Shown piece by piece: positions 9,422 through 17,887 of a DNA stretch of 64,000 bases. The notes under the pieces are model-generated. The model was given only the letters and a program-made list of their open reading frames with translations, searched no databases and was not told the origin of the DNA. Positions within the stretch are counted from its first letter, which is position 1, and every line of letters begins with the position of its first letter. The DNA comes from Promethearchaeota archaeon Loki_b31 (GTDB lineage Archaea > Asgardarchaeota > Lokiarchaeia > Sigyniarchaeales > SOKP01): NCBI GenBank assembly GCA_005222975.1, contig NJBI01000002.1, positions 1-64,000 of the forward strand. Reading direction: 5' to 3'. Both the position numbers and the translations under genes were made by a program.

Positions 9422-10237
9422 TTACATCTTAACTTTTCTTACTTTTAATGAGTTCTTATCAATAATCTCCTTAAATCGCAATTTTCGAAGCTTTTTTGGA
9501 AAGTCTAAATTAATCTCATCATATACAAATCCATTGGAATCAATAGGACCTTCAACTACTCTTAACTTAGAAGGCGAAATATAATTTTTCACAAACGAAA
9601 TTATTTTACTTTGTCCAGGAAATTTTCTTTTTAATAAACTTCCATAGGTATTACAAGCTACTACAGGAATTCGATTTTCAAGCGCTCGCGCTTTTAAATA
9701 TATTTCCCAGTTTTTGATTCCCTCCGCTCTGATTTGTGTAGGGGAGAATAATATCTCCGCTCCATTTTCGGTTGCTAAACGAGGCGTTTCGAAAAAAGCA
9801 ATGTCAAAACAAATAAGAATTGCAAACTTCGATTCACCTAATTTAAAAATATTTAACACCCGTCCCGGTTCGAATTGCCCCTGTTCATATGAATAGAGAT
9901 GGATTTTATCTTGCCTTCCTATTTCTTCACCTTTTTTATTGAAATAGTAGCATGTTATAAATGGTTTTTTTTGATTATTCCTTTTTTCCCAAATTGCTCC
10001 AGATAAAAAGGAAATTTCATATTTATTTGCCAAATCTTTAATAAACTCATAATTTTCACCTCTTTCTTCTTGAATATTTAGAGGAATATCATTGAAAAAG
10101 GGAGTCCATCTTTCTGGTAAACAAATAATATCACAATTATTAAATTCATCTAATAAATTTTTCAATAGATATTCGATTTCAGAATAACATTTTTCGATAT
10201 CTTTATGAAATTTTGGTTGAATACATGCAACTTTCAT
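9422..10237 (-). CDS. Carbon-nitrogen hydrolase (nitrilase superfamily)
   Basis: Intact 271-residue amidase/nitrilase-fold enzyme that would hydrolyse a non-peptide C-N bond. The Glu-Lys-Cys triad is visible: Glu42 in LPERW, Lys111 in GRQDKIHL and Cys143 in LICFDIAFF, followed by the usual ARALENRIPVVACNTYG segment. Length matches the family. A second, truncated paralogue (about 60% identical by eye) lies at 20379-20858, so the two bracket the accessory block between them. The substrate cannot be deduced. The ATG start gives MKVACIQPKF, the canonical first strand. Confidence 0.85.
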   Translation of the reverse strand: MKVACIQPKFHKDIEKCYSEIEYLLKNLLDEFNNCDIICLPERWTPFFNDIPLNIQEERGENYEFIKDLANKYEISFLSGAIWEKRNNQKKPFITCYYFNKKGEEIGRQDKIHLYSYEQGQFEPGRVLNIFKLGESKFAILICFDIAFFETPRLATENGAEILFSPTQIRAEGIKNWEIYLKARALENRIPVVACNTYGSLLKRKFPGQSKIISFVKNYISPSKLRVVEGPIDSNGFVYDEINLDFPKKLRKLRFKEIIDKNSLKVRKVKM

Positions 10238-10341
10238 TTTTTTTCTTATATTTTATAGTAGTATAATCATAAAAATATATAATTAAAAATACGATAAAAA
10301 GAATTTAAACTTTAACTGGTAAGAAAACCTAATTAAAATCT

Positions 10342-11853
10342 TTAAAGCCCAAAGAAAGAATCATAATCAATATTCATAATTTGAAGATCGGAATCTAAAT
10401 CCCGAGTTGAAAATAAATCTCTTCCATATTTTTGAAGAAATTGAGCCTGAAGATTTTCGTAGAAATCTCGTAAATCTGTTAAATTAAAAGAATAATAAAG
10501 ATTTAAAGCATGGTTAAAATATTCTAGAAACTTTCCTTCTAAAACAATCAATTCTGCAAATAAATCATACCTGATAATGATTACATTTCTAAATTTTGTA
10601 TATATAATTTGTTTAATAGCATTTTTTATCCATCCTTTCCATCGGGTTCCGACAATGAATAACATCATATCTTTTTTTTGATATTTAATCGTTTTATCTT
10701 TAATATTATCATTAGAAAGATCACTCGTATAATCAAACATGAACGCACTTAGTATTCTTAAGGAATTAATATCTAATCCAAGTCTATTCAAAAGTTTTGG
10801 ATTATTGACGAGCCTAAAAAATAAATATTTCATGTTATTTATGTTTAAAAGAAGTGAATCAACTTTATATTTTCTCCTCGTTGAAACTATAGTTTCTGAA
10901 TATATTTTCAGTTGTTTTGACATAAAAAACATTGTAATAATATACTGAAAAGCTAAATGTAAATATGTTCCCATAAGACCATATATTTCAACGCAATCGG
11001 GACATCCTCTGCCTCTTTGAATAGAATTATAACTTGCCTTCCACACATGGTCTGAAACCGCCATACATTGCCATCTGAGTTTCGTCTTGTTCGGAGGTTT
11101 CTTTCCCCTACAACGCATTGTCGCTTTAAATTCCTCACGAGTCATATCCAATTCCAGGTCATCCCTAGAATTTCCCAATAATACACAATCCTCATAAGAA
11201 ATTTCTCTACAACGAGGACAACCAGTACCTCCAGCAATGCTTCTATAATGTGCAAGCCATGTATGGCTTGAATTTATTGAACATCGCCACGTTAACTTTA
11301 CTCTGCTGGGAGACACATTTCTCCTATTGAGCATTGCGTTATCAAATTCCTCACGAGTCATATCAAATTCCAAATCATCTCTAGAATTTCCCAATGCGAC
11401 ACAATCTTCATAAGTAATTTCTCTGCAATGAGGACAACCATACCCTATTTTAATAAAACTATAGCCTTTTTCCCAAAAATGGCGTGGATTTATCGAACAT
11501 CGCCATCTTAGCATTACTCTGCTGGGAGACACATTTCCCCTATTGAGCATTGCGTTATCAAATTCCTCACGAGTCATATCAAATTCCAGGTCATCTCTAG
11601 AATTTCCCAATGCGACACAATCCTCATAAGTAATTTCTCTGCACTGAGGGCATCCATAACCTATTCTAATAAGGCTGTAACCTTTTTCCCAAAAATGGCG
11701 TGGATTTATCGAACATCGCCATCTTAGCTTTACCTGGCTTGGACTTATTGTTCCTCTGTTTCTTATAACCTCATCAAATTCCTCACGAGTCATATCAAAT
11801 TCCAGGTCATCTCTAGAGTTTCCCAATGCGATACAATCCTCATAACTAATCAC
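10342..11853 (-). CDS. Four-repeat treble-clef zinc-finger protein with possible nuclease C-terminus
   Basis: A 503-residue protein. Residues 2-289 are four copies of a 72-residue unit, each with YEDCxxLGNSRDDLE, a MTREEF helix and a zinc module of the form WxC-x-H-x-W-x-GCPxC. This arrangement matches DUF4379-type treble-clef zinc ribbons often attached to nucleases. The C-terminal ~215 residues are not clearly recognisable; RRKYKVDSLLL and LFIVGTRWKGW could be strands of an endonuclease-like core, but I cannot assign catalytic residues confidently. It lies at the left edge of the accessory block on the minus strand. Nucleic-acid binding is likely; function is unknown. Confidence 0.55.
   Translation of the reverse strand: MISYEDCIALGNSRDDLEFDMTREEFDEVIRNRGTISPSQVKLRWRCSINPRHFWEKGYSLIRIGYGCPQCREITYEDCVALGNSRDDLEFDMTREEFDNAMLNRGNVSPSRVMLRWRCSINPRHFWEKGYSFIKIGYGCPHCREITYEDCVALGNSRDDLEFDMTREEFDNAMLNRRNVSPSRVKLTWRCSINSSHTWLAHYRSIAGGTGCPRCREISYEDCVLLGNSRDDLELDMTREEFKATMRCRGKKPPNKTKLRWQCMAVSDHVWKASYNSIQRGRGCPDCVEIYGLMGTYLHLAFQYIITMFFMSKQLKIYSETIVSTRRKYKVDSLLLNINNMKYLFFRLVNNPKLLNRLGLDINSLRILSAFMFDYTSDLSNDNIKDKTIKYQKKDMMLFIVGTRWKGWIKNAIKQIIYTKFRNVIIIRYDLFAELIVLEGKFLEYFNHALNLYYSFNLTDLRDFYENLQAQFLQKYGRDLFSTRDLDSDLQIMNIDYDSFFGL
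10987..11850 (-). repeat. Four tandem 216-bp coding repeats
   Basis: Units at 11850-11635, 11634-11419, 11418-11203 and 11202-10987 encode the four treble-clef modules. Units 2 and 3 are nearly identical at the DNA level (including the stretch reading CCTCACGAGTCATATC on the plus strand), indicating recent duplication or gene conversion; unit 4 is the most divergent. The array could expand or contract by recombination. Confidence 0.9.
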
Positions 11854-12019
11854 ATTAATTACCTTTTTTCAATTTTTTTTTTAAACTCTTTTTAAAATAA
11901 TAATAAAAAATAGGATTTAAATATCTTTCGTGATTTACATATTTTGAAAATGTAATAGAATTAGTTTACAATCATGAAATAATTGTAATTCAATATTAAA
12001 AATATAAACATGCGATTTG

Positions 12020-13681
12020 ATGCCAACTTACGATATATTACTTAAAACTTTTACTACCCGAAAACTAAATTACTTATTTGCTATAAGTAAATTTGTTTGT
12101 GATACAAGAACACCTATTCCACCGTTAAATAATAATGACTATAGGATAAATAGAGAATCTTATAGAACATATTTAGAAAAGCTAACTTCTCTAACAGGCA
12201 CCTCCCTCCATTCATCATATATACGACAATTGGAATCATTAGAAATAGATAAATTATTATTTAAAGATAAAAATAATAATTTGAGATTTACTGAACTAGG
12301 ATTAAGCGTAGCCGATTTTTTTAATCAGTTACATATATTTTTTGGAGAATCAGATTTCTTCTATTTTCTTGAAAATACAAAGGATTATTTTAAAAAGAAG
12401 AAGACAAAAATTATTTTTTTTTTTGTTATATCAGAAATAATTTCAATTGCATCATACTTAGACTCATTATGGAAACTGAAGAAAATAATAGAGTATTCAG
12501 ATAAAGAAAGAATATCTATTTTTGAAATACGTAATATTAAACGCGAATTTGAATCAGAAATGCCAGTTGAAGGTTCATTATTAGGATATTTAAAAATAGA
12601 TAATTTTAAAACATTTATTGAAAATATTGCTTTAGCTTTAAAAGAACTACCCGCATATACAGAACGGAGAAAGAAATTGTTAATTAGAATAGATTCTGCT
12701 TTTCAAATATTACTGGGAAAAAATTACGATAAAAAAAAAATAGCTGATTTTCTATCCTTAGAAAAAAGTTTTAGCGAATGGGGATTTTTACAGCCAAATC
12801 TCCAATCTAATATTCAACCTCCTTTAGGATTTGATGAAAAGCTTTCAAACATCCTTAAGGAAGAAATTCAACCCACATATGCGTTTGTAAGGGAAAGATT
12901 TGGAAATGAAGATCTCAAATTCTGTTCCAAAATCCTTAGAAAAAATGAATCCAATCGAATTTTAGTTTCGAATAAAATCATTGAAATATTACCCTTATTA
13001 AAGCATATAGGTAATGTATTACACGTTCCTTTTACAAGTCTTAAATTAATTGAAATTTCAATCCTAATTCCATATATTGAACAACAAGCTAAACCCAATA
13101 TTTATTTAATACCATTTGACAAAGGATTTTTCTTAGTAACAGCATTAGTTCCTTTATATCGATATTCTTCGCCTCCAATCAGAAAATTATCTATAACATA
13201 CCCCTTGAATTTGACTATAGCCGAACATATTTATTATACTTTAAAAGATAAAACCTTTATGGATTTAAACAATTTTGATGTACGAGTAATTTATTATCTG
13301 CTCCGTTCCCTTGAAAGGATTGTATATGGAATATATTTTAAAAAATTATATACTAAAAGTGAGGAAGCAGATTTAATAAAGGAGTGGGGTGTTGGCTCAG
13401 AGCATTATGACACTTATAGAGTAGGTTCAGAATTCTTCAAAAAAGATACAGAATTTAATTTTGAAAGAATTAATTCAAGAGAAGATCCTTTATATAGTTC
13501 AGAAAATTTATGTATTTTGCTTGTTCCGAGAGTTAAGATATATTATGATAATTATTTCATATCATGTGGAATAACTATTGAAGCAAAAAATCACATATAC
13601 TTTCAAGCATTTGAATCTAAAAATTCTCCAAATCCGATATATTCTAAAATAATTAGACTTGTAGGAACTTCATTAAAATAG
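12020..13681 (+). CDS. Protein of unknown function, opposite strand within the island
   Basis: Not recognised. The 553-residue product is soluble-looking, rich in Lys, Ile and Phe. Residues about 1-100 could hold a winged-helix-like segment (YIRQLESLEIDKLLFKDK then LRFTELGLSVADFF, resembling recognition helix plus wing and an ITELG-like strand). A hydrophobic patch KTKIIFFFVISEIISIA (about 127-143) may be a single membrane segment or buried helix. The C-terminal ~200 residues look alpha/beta. I chose the ATG at 12020 over the TTG immediately before it. It is transcribed divergently from the treble-clef gene and convergently with purB, so it is a separate unit. Confidence 0.6.
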   Translation: MPTYDILLKTFTTRKLNYLFAISKFVCDTRTPIPPLNNNDYRINRESYRTYLEKLTSLTGTSLHSSYIRQLESLEIDKLLFKDKNNNLRFTELGLSVADFFNQLHIFFGESDFFYFLENTKDYFKKKKTKIIFFFVISEIISIASYLDSLWKLKKIIEYSDKERISIFEIRNIKREFESEMPVEGSLLGYLKIDNFKTFIENIALALKELPAYTERRKKLLIRIDSAFQILLGKNYDKKKIADFLSLEKSFSEWGFLQPNLQSNIQPPLGFDEKLSNILKEEIQPTYAFVRERFGNEDLKFCSKILRKNESNRILVSNKIIEILPLLKHIGNVLHVPFTSLKLIEISILIPYIEQQAKPNIYLIPFDKGFFLVTALVPLYRYSSPPIRKLSITYPLNLTIAEHIYYTLKDKTFMDLNNFDVRVIYYLLRSLERIVYGIYFKKLYTKSEEADLIKEWGVGSEHYDTYRVGSEFFKKDTEFNFERINSREDPLYSSENLCILLVPRVKIYYDNYFISCGITIEAKNHIYFQAFESKNSPNPIYSKIIRLVGTSLK

Positions 13682-13745
13682 AAGGTTTGCTATGTTTCAG
13701 AAGTAAATTATATCGAGTGTTTCTTCTAAAATTCTCAACAGATAA

Positions 13746-15134
13746 TTATTCACTTACATCATCCTCAATATTGATAATTAACCTCTCCCAAAGATCACAT
13801 ATTTCGGCAGTTTTTTTGGGAGCTATCCCAATATAATTTTCTGGATGTAAAATTAGCTTTATATGGTTCTCATTAAATTTCTTTAAATATGGTTTAATAG
13901 TTTTATCCTCGAAAATTAATTTTATAAGAGATTTACTTTCTTGATTAGATACTATAGTCAATTCTCGCACTTTTTCATATGCATTTGAATACCCTGATTG
14001 AGAAAGTAATATCTGTAATGGCTCAGCAATGATTTTATCTGCACTTTGTACGAAATTTTTCTTCATTTTATCTCTGTTTATCTGTAAATTTTTTGTGACA
14101 TTAATTGCTCGTTTTACAGAAGAATCGAATATAACAAATAATTCAGGTAAATACCTTGATGATAAAGAATTGGTTAAATCACCTTGATGTTCAATGATTT
14201 GATTTAAGTACAATGTTATCATTGTTGGCATAAATTTTTTCCAAGAACTTTTTATATTTTCAAAATTAATAGGATTTCTCTTCTGAGGCATTGTTGAAGA
14301 TCCTATTTGTTTTACATCAAAACTTTCATATACTTCTCCGATCTCTGTTCTCTGTAAATTTCTCATATCGTCAGCATAATTAGCCAGAACTCCCCAACCT
14401 AAAACAACTGTATGAATTAAGTTAATTAATGGTTCTGGAGGCAAAATTTGAGTAGAGATTTTTGATGATTTTAATCCCAAACTTTTTAATAAATCATATT
14501 CAAATTTTTCAGGATTGTCTAAAAATAAGGATAAAGCATTATAGGCCCCAATAGACCCACTAAATTTTCCTACTAAATTATTTATAGCATTTTTTACTTT
14601 TAAAATCATATTGCCCCATCTATTAACATATTGAGCAATAAAAAATCCAAAAGTTAATGGTTCTGCATGTTGTCCATGAGTTCTACCCATTTGAAGTGTG
14701 TTTTTTTCATTTCTAGCCATTTCAATTAATGAACGTTCTAACTTGACCATATCTGGCAAAATTATGTCATAAAACGCATTTTTATATCTTAAAATATTAG
14801 CGATATTAATAATATCATAAGAAGTCGCTGTTAAATGAATATAGAGCTTTGCTTTGGGGGATACTTTACTTTTTATAATTTCAACTAATGCTCGGATATC
14901 ATGCTTTAATTCTTCCTCCTTTTGATATACTTCTTTTGTATAGATTTTTTCACTAGCTTTTTCAACTTCATCTATTATATCTTTAGGACATATACCATAT
15001 TCCGCAAGTTTCCTTATAAGTGCAACTTCTACAATTGTTTTATATTTAATAAAAGCATCTTCAGTTAAGTAATCCTTTAATTCTTCTACTGAATATCTAA
15101 AATCGGTTGGAGAAAAACAATCAAATTTTTTCAT
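13746..15134 (-). CDS. purB: Adenylosuccinate lyase
   Basis: Fumarase/aspartase-superfamily lyase of 462 residues that removes fumarate from (deoxy)adenylosuccinate-type nucleotides. Family signature GSSTMPQKRNP is at 278-288, the catalytic-loop region, with TATSYD near 102-107 and GRTHGQHAEP at 150-159. The start overlaps the stop of the upstream kinase gene in an ATGA junction, so the two are translationally coupled. Chemically PurB could serve ordinary AMP synthesis, but its placement after a PurZ-like and a deoxyguanosine-kinase-like gene suggests it processes a 2-amino-deoxyadenylosuccinate intermediate. That specificity is inference; PurB identity is firm. Confidence 0.9.
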   Translation of the reverse strand: MKKFDCFSPTDFRYSVEELKDYLTEDAFIKYKTIVEVALIRKLAEYGICPKDIIDEVEKASEKIYTKEVYQKEEELKHDIRALVEIIKSKVSPKAKLYIHLTATSYDIINIANILRYKNAFYDIILPDMVKLERSLIEMARNEKNTLQMGRTHGQHAEPLTFGFFIAQYVNRWGNMILKVKNAINNLVGKFSGSIGAYNALSLFLDNPEKFEYDLLKSLGLKSSKISTQILPPEPLINLIHTVVLGWGVLANYADDMRNLQRTEIGEVYESFDVKQIGSSTMPQKRNPINFENIKSSWKKFMPTMITLYLNQIIEHQGDLTNSLSSRYLPELFVIFDSSVKRAINVTKNLQINRDKMKKNFVQSADKIIAEPLQILLSQSGYSNAYEKVRELTIVSNQESKSLIKLIFEDKTIKPYLKKFNENHIKLILHPENYIGIAPKKTAEICDLWERLIINIEDDVSE

Positions 15135-15730
15135 TGAATTTCATTTATAATTTTTGTTCTTATTTGTTTAAGTTTAGGATTATCAACATTTAATTCTAAT
15201 TCATCAACATTGATGAACCAAATTTTGCTTTTTGTCATAAACTTAAAGAAATTCTTAATTTTTTCATGGAAGTCCATAAAATATCCTGGGTCCGCATTCT
15301 TCTCATACTCACGACCTCTTTGTAATATTCTACGCTTTAATATTTCAATTGATAAATCTAAATATATTACTAAATATGGAATTCCTACTTTTCTTATAAT
15401 ATAATCATAAAGATTTTTAAAAATCTTCAATTCTTCATCTTTTAAATTTAATTCTGCAAATACTAAATCCTTTTCAATTGAAAAATCTGCTATTAAAAAT
15501 GAATTTTGGCAGTTTTTAATAGAGTCTTTCAATTGTGTAAAATGAATTAAAAGAAATGTAACTTCTGTCTCAAAATTTATACTTAAATCTCCACTATAAA
15601 ATCTTTTCAGGAAAGGATTTATATTATATTTCTCAAGTATTTTCCCGATTTTTAATTCACGAGAGAAATAGTTAGTTAAACTTGTTTTACCAGAACCTAT
15701 ACCTCCTTCGAAACTTATTAATTTCACCAT
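15131..15730 (-). CDS. Deoxynucleoside kinase, deoxyguanosine-kinase-like
   Basis: A 199-residue P-loop kinase of the dNK family: FEGGIGSGKTSL at 7-18, the IADFSIEKDLVFAE segment around 80-93 and lid arginines in RGREYEK near 138-144. The family usually has DRS at the second site; here it is ADF, which by memory resembles the ADY of bacterial deoxyguanosine kinases. The likely reaction is dG (or another purine deoxynucleoside) to its 5'-monophosphate. It is coupled to purB by a 4-base overlap. TTG at 15739 is possible, but ATG at 15730 gives the natural MVKLISFEGG start. Substrate preference needs assay; thymidylate kinase is less likely given the lid motif. Confidence 0.75.
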   Translation of the reverse strand: MVKLISFEGGIGSGKTSLTNYFSRELKIGKILEKYNINPFLKRFYSGDLSINFETEVTFLLIHFTQLKDSIKNCQNSFLIADFSIEKDLVFAELNLKDEELKIFKNLYDYIIRKVGIPYLVIYLDLSIEILKRRILQRGREYEKNADPGYFMDFHEKIKNFFKFMTKSKIWFINVDELELNVDNPKLKQIRTKIINEIQ

Positions 15731-15812
15731 AATAATCAATATTATAATGCTACTAAATTTTTTACAATTAAGAAAGATTTAAATTATAATCCAAGAGTTA
15801 TTGCATTAACTT

Positions 15813-16820
15813 TTATTTTTCTTTTTTTTTCTTTAATCCTTTAAATAGATTAATATTAATTAATGCCTTTACACTAGAATTTTTCTCTAAATGCATATTT
15901 TTCTTGACTCCTATTTTATATTTCGGTTTTTTTTGAGATTTATATAGTGCAATAAAAGCAATTAAAATCGCAAAAAAAGATAGAATGAGACTTATAATAC
16001 TTATATTACTTGTTTCTGTTTCATCAAATTTAATTGAACTTGATGAAAAAGTAGTGATTATGGTAAGAGCCGTTATTAAGATTGCTAGAACAGAAAAAAC
16101 TGTAGTACTAAGTGTGTCTATTCGTTTTGAGAACGCTTTTTGAAAGTCTTCAATATTTTTATCCATTTTATCTAATCGCTTTGGTATTCGTGCAAATAAA
16201 CCACTTTTTAATTTAGTATTATAATGGTAAATATCATATATTTCTGTAGGTCGATTTTTATAAGGCAGACTGACTCCTTCTTTATATTTAGTTGTTCTAA
16301 CAAAATCTATTAAAGCCAACTTTTCCCCTAGCTTAAATGTTACATTCTCATCGGATAAATTAAAGATAGGACAATGTAATGGACCGACCCAGCCAGGATC
16401 GACTTGTAATGCTCCAAGCCAGAGCAACCCTTTATATATCATACTTACTCGAAGATTCCACCTAGCTATTAAAAATGCTGGTAAATTAATTCTCTCGGCA
16501 GTACTAATAATTACACATTGGAATGGAGGGATATTGATTTCATTAGAAATTTTGTCAAGTTCATAAACTTCTTCATTTTGAGCATATTGCTTTCCTATTG
16601 TTAATAGATATCCCGCAGGTTTTAAATTTTCTTTATTAAAATGTTCTTTATCAATTAATTCACATTTTTCAACTAAACGCTCTATTTCATCACTTAAAAG
16701 TACTCCTGCTTCTCCATTTGAGTCCTCCTTTAAATAAATTGCATTTATCTTTTCAGTCTCTTTCGACTTTTCCCTATCAGATTTTCTTTGTGTTTTTTTA
16801 CTACTTGGTTTTTTACCTAT
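15813..16820 (-). CDS. dCTP deaminase/dUTPase-fold protein with two C-terminal membrane helices, apparent AUA start
   Basis: The first ATG (16442) falls mid-domain; the open frame upstream completes a Dcd-type fold: GVLLSDEIERLV, IPPFQCVIISTAERINLP, ARWNLR, then LQVDPGWVGPLHCPIFNLS. ATG, GTG and TTG are absent until 16442; ATA at 16820 lies 7 bases after GGAGGTG, so I start there (335 residues). The DPG strand-turn of dUTPase/Dcd enzymes is present, but the catalytic Glu expected after it (DPGFEGxLTLE) appears to be Pro, so it may bind rather than deaminate or hydrolyse. Two helices near 238-258 and 274-294 are followed by a basic tail. It overlaps purZ by 8 bases. A role as membrane-tethered nucleotide sensor is inferred. 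Confidence 0.6.
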   Translation of the reverse strand: MGKKPSSKKTQRKSDREKSKETEKINAIYLKEDSNGEAGVLLSDEIERLVEKCELIDKEHFNKENLKPAGYLLTIGKQYAQNEEVYELDKISNEINIPPFQCVIISTAERINLPAFLIARWNLRVSMIYKGLLWLGALQVDPGWVGPLHCPIFNLSDENVTFKLGEKLALIDFVRTTKYKEGVSLPYKNRPTEIYDIYHYNTKLKSGLFARIPKRLDKMDKNIEDFQKAFSKRIDTLSTTVFSVLAILITALTIITTFSSSSIKFDETETSNISIISLILSFFAILIAFIALYKSQKKPKYKIGVKKNMHLEKNSSVKALININLFKGLKKKKEK

Positions 16821-17865
16821 ATTTCACCACCTCCACTATTTTTCTATCAATAAGTTCTTCGTCCATAGGACCTATACCAAGAAAATTTATCTTTGTCTCT
16901 AATCTTTCTTCTAAAAAATAAATGAATGACTTAGTTTCTTGTGATAAGTCTTCAAATGTCTCAACACCTTTATTTCTATAATCAAGATAATCAGTTCCCA
17001 TTAATGCTATTTCTGTGGGTCTATTTATAAAAACTGCTTTTTCGACTATGTCAATATCAAATCTCGCTACACGTCTTAGCCTTTTAGTTACAGATGTAAA
17101 TTCTTGAATTTTATATGGATAATTACTTTCGCTTCTTATTGTTTCCCAATCAATTTCATTTGGAAGAGGTCCAGAATTTCCGCCAACTCTAATGGGAAAT
17201 GTCCTTATTACCATTATAATATCGGAAACGATTAATGGACTAATACCTACTTCACTTATAAATGCGGCAGCTGTTGTATCTCTACTCGTTGTGTATGGAT
17301 AATATTTACTATGATAAACAGAAAGACCGAATCCCTGAGTTCCCTCGATTACAATTTTATTATTATCTGAATAATGCTCCATTACTTTTTTATGTGTACA
17401 AGCTAAATATTGTTGTAATTCAGGAACATCTTTCGCAAGTTTTATATCTTTAGTTCTTAAAGCTCGTTTTGCTACGGCAATCCCAGTTCCTGTGCATGTT
17501 GATCCTATACGATTATTCAAATTATTTCTAATTTCTTCTTGATCATATCCTTCGTCTATAATGACAGCATTGCGATCTATACCTAATCTATCTGGAAACA
17601 GTTTAAACAATTTAATTTCCTCTAATAATACTTCTAAGTCAATGAGACAACCAGCAGCAAGATATAATCTAGCAGATGGATTTACAACACCTGCAGGAAT
17701 TTGTCTAAGAACCACAGGTTCGTTATTAATATTTATTGTATGTCCGGAATTTGGTCCACCACATCTAATAGCGACATTATAATTATGATTGCGACATAAA
17801 TGTGCGGTTACCTTCCCTTTCCCTTCAGATCCAAATTGACCTCCTATGACAACAGTAATAGTCAA
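16813..17865 (-). CDS. purZ: PurZ-like adenylosuccinate synthetase homologue (2-aminodeoxyadenylosuccinate synthetase candidate)
   Basis: PurA-superfamily ligase of 350 residues, the short archaeal/phage length. The P-loop reads GGQFGSEGKGK (8-18): Ser13 replaces the catalytic Asp of PurA (GDEGKGK), the substitution known in phage PurZ, which joins Asp to dGMP. His42 in NSGHT matches the second catalytic residue. Other PurZ-like stretches are PIRVGGNSGPLPNEIDWE (PurA has RVGAGPFPTE) and SVTKRLRRVARFD (PurA has TGRRRRV). TTG start with AGGTGAA upstream. The gene lies 22 bases after the nuclease gene and overlaps the next, with kinase and purB following. Superfamily is firm; dGMP specificity is inferred from the Asp-to-Ser change and context. 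Confidence 0.8.
   Translation of the reverse strand: MTITVVIGGQFGSEGKGKVTAHLCRNHNYNVAIRCGGPNSGHTININNEPVVLRQIPAGVVNPSARLYLAAGCLIDLEVLLEEIKLFKLFPDRLGIDRNAVIIDEGYDQEEIRNNLNNRIGSTCTGTGIAVAKRALRTKDIKLAKDVPELQQYLACTHKKVMEHYSDNNKIVIEGTQGFGLSVYHSKYYPYTTSRDTTAAAFISEVGISPLIVSDIIMVIRTFPIRVGGNSGPLPNEIDWETIRSESNYPYKIQEFTSVTKRLRRVARFDIDIVEKAVFINRPTEIALMGTDYLDYRNKGVETFEDLSQETKSFIYFLEERLETKINFLGIGPMDEELIDRKIVEVVKYR
16828..16834 (-). promoter_or_regulatory. Strong Shine-Dalgarno GGAGGTG inside the 3' end of the purZ-like gene
   Basis: GGAGGTG is a near-complete match to the anti-Shine-Dalgarno and lies 7 bases before ATA at 16820, the first codon of the deaminase-fold frame compatible with its spacing. The sequence is also part of codons for the PurZ C-terminus, so coincidence cannot be excluded. 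Confidence 0.4.
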
Positions 17866-17887
17866 TATTATTCACCTTTTTTTATAA

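Noticed and set aside
10987-11850. Regular DNA repeats that could suggest a CRISPR array
   Set aside because: The 216-bp period, full coding continuity and conserved zinc motifs show a protein-repeat gene; no short direct repeats with unique spacers are present.
16813-17865. Ordinary housekeeping PurA
   Set aside because: Not fully excluded, but the catalytic Asp is Ser and other active-site stretches follow PurZ; I report it as PurZ-like with stated uncertainty.
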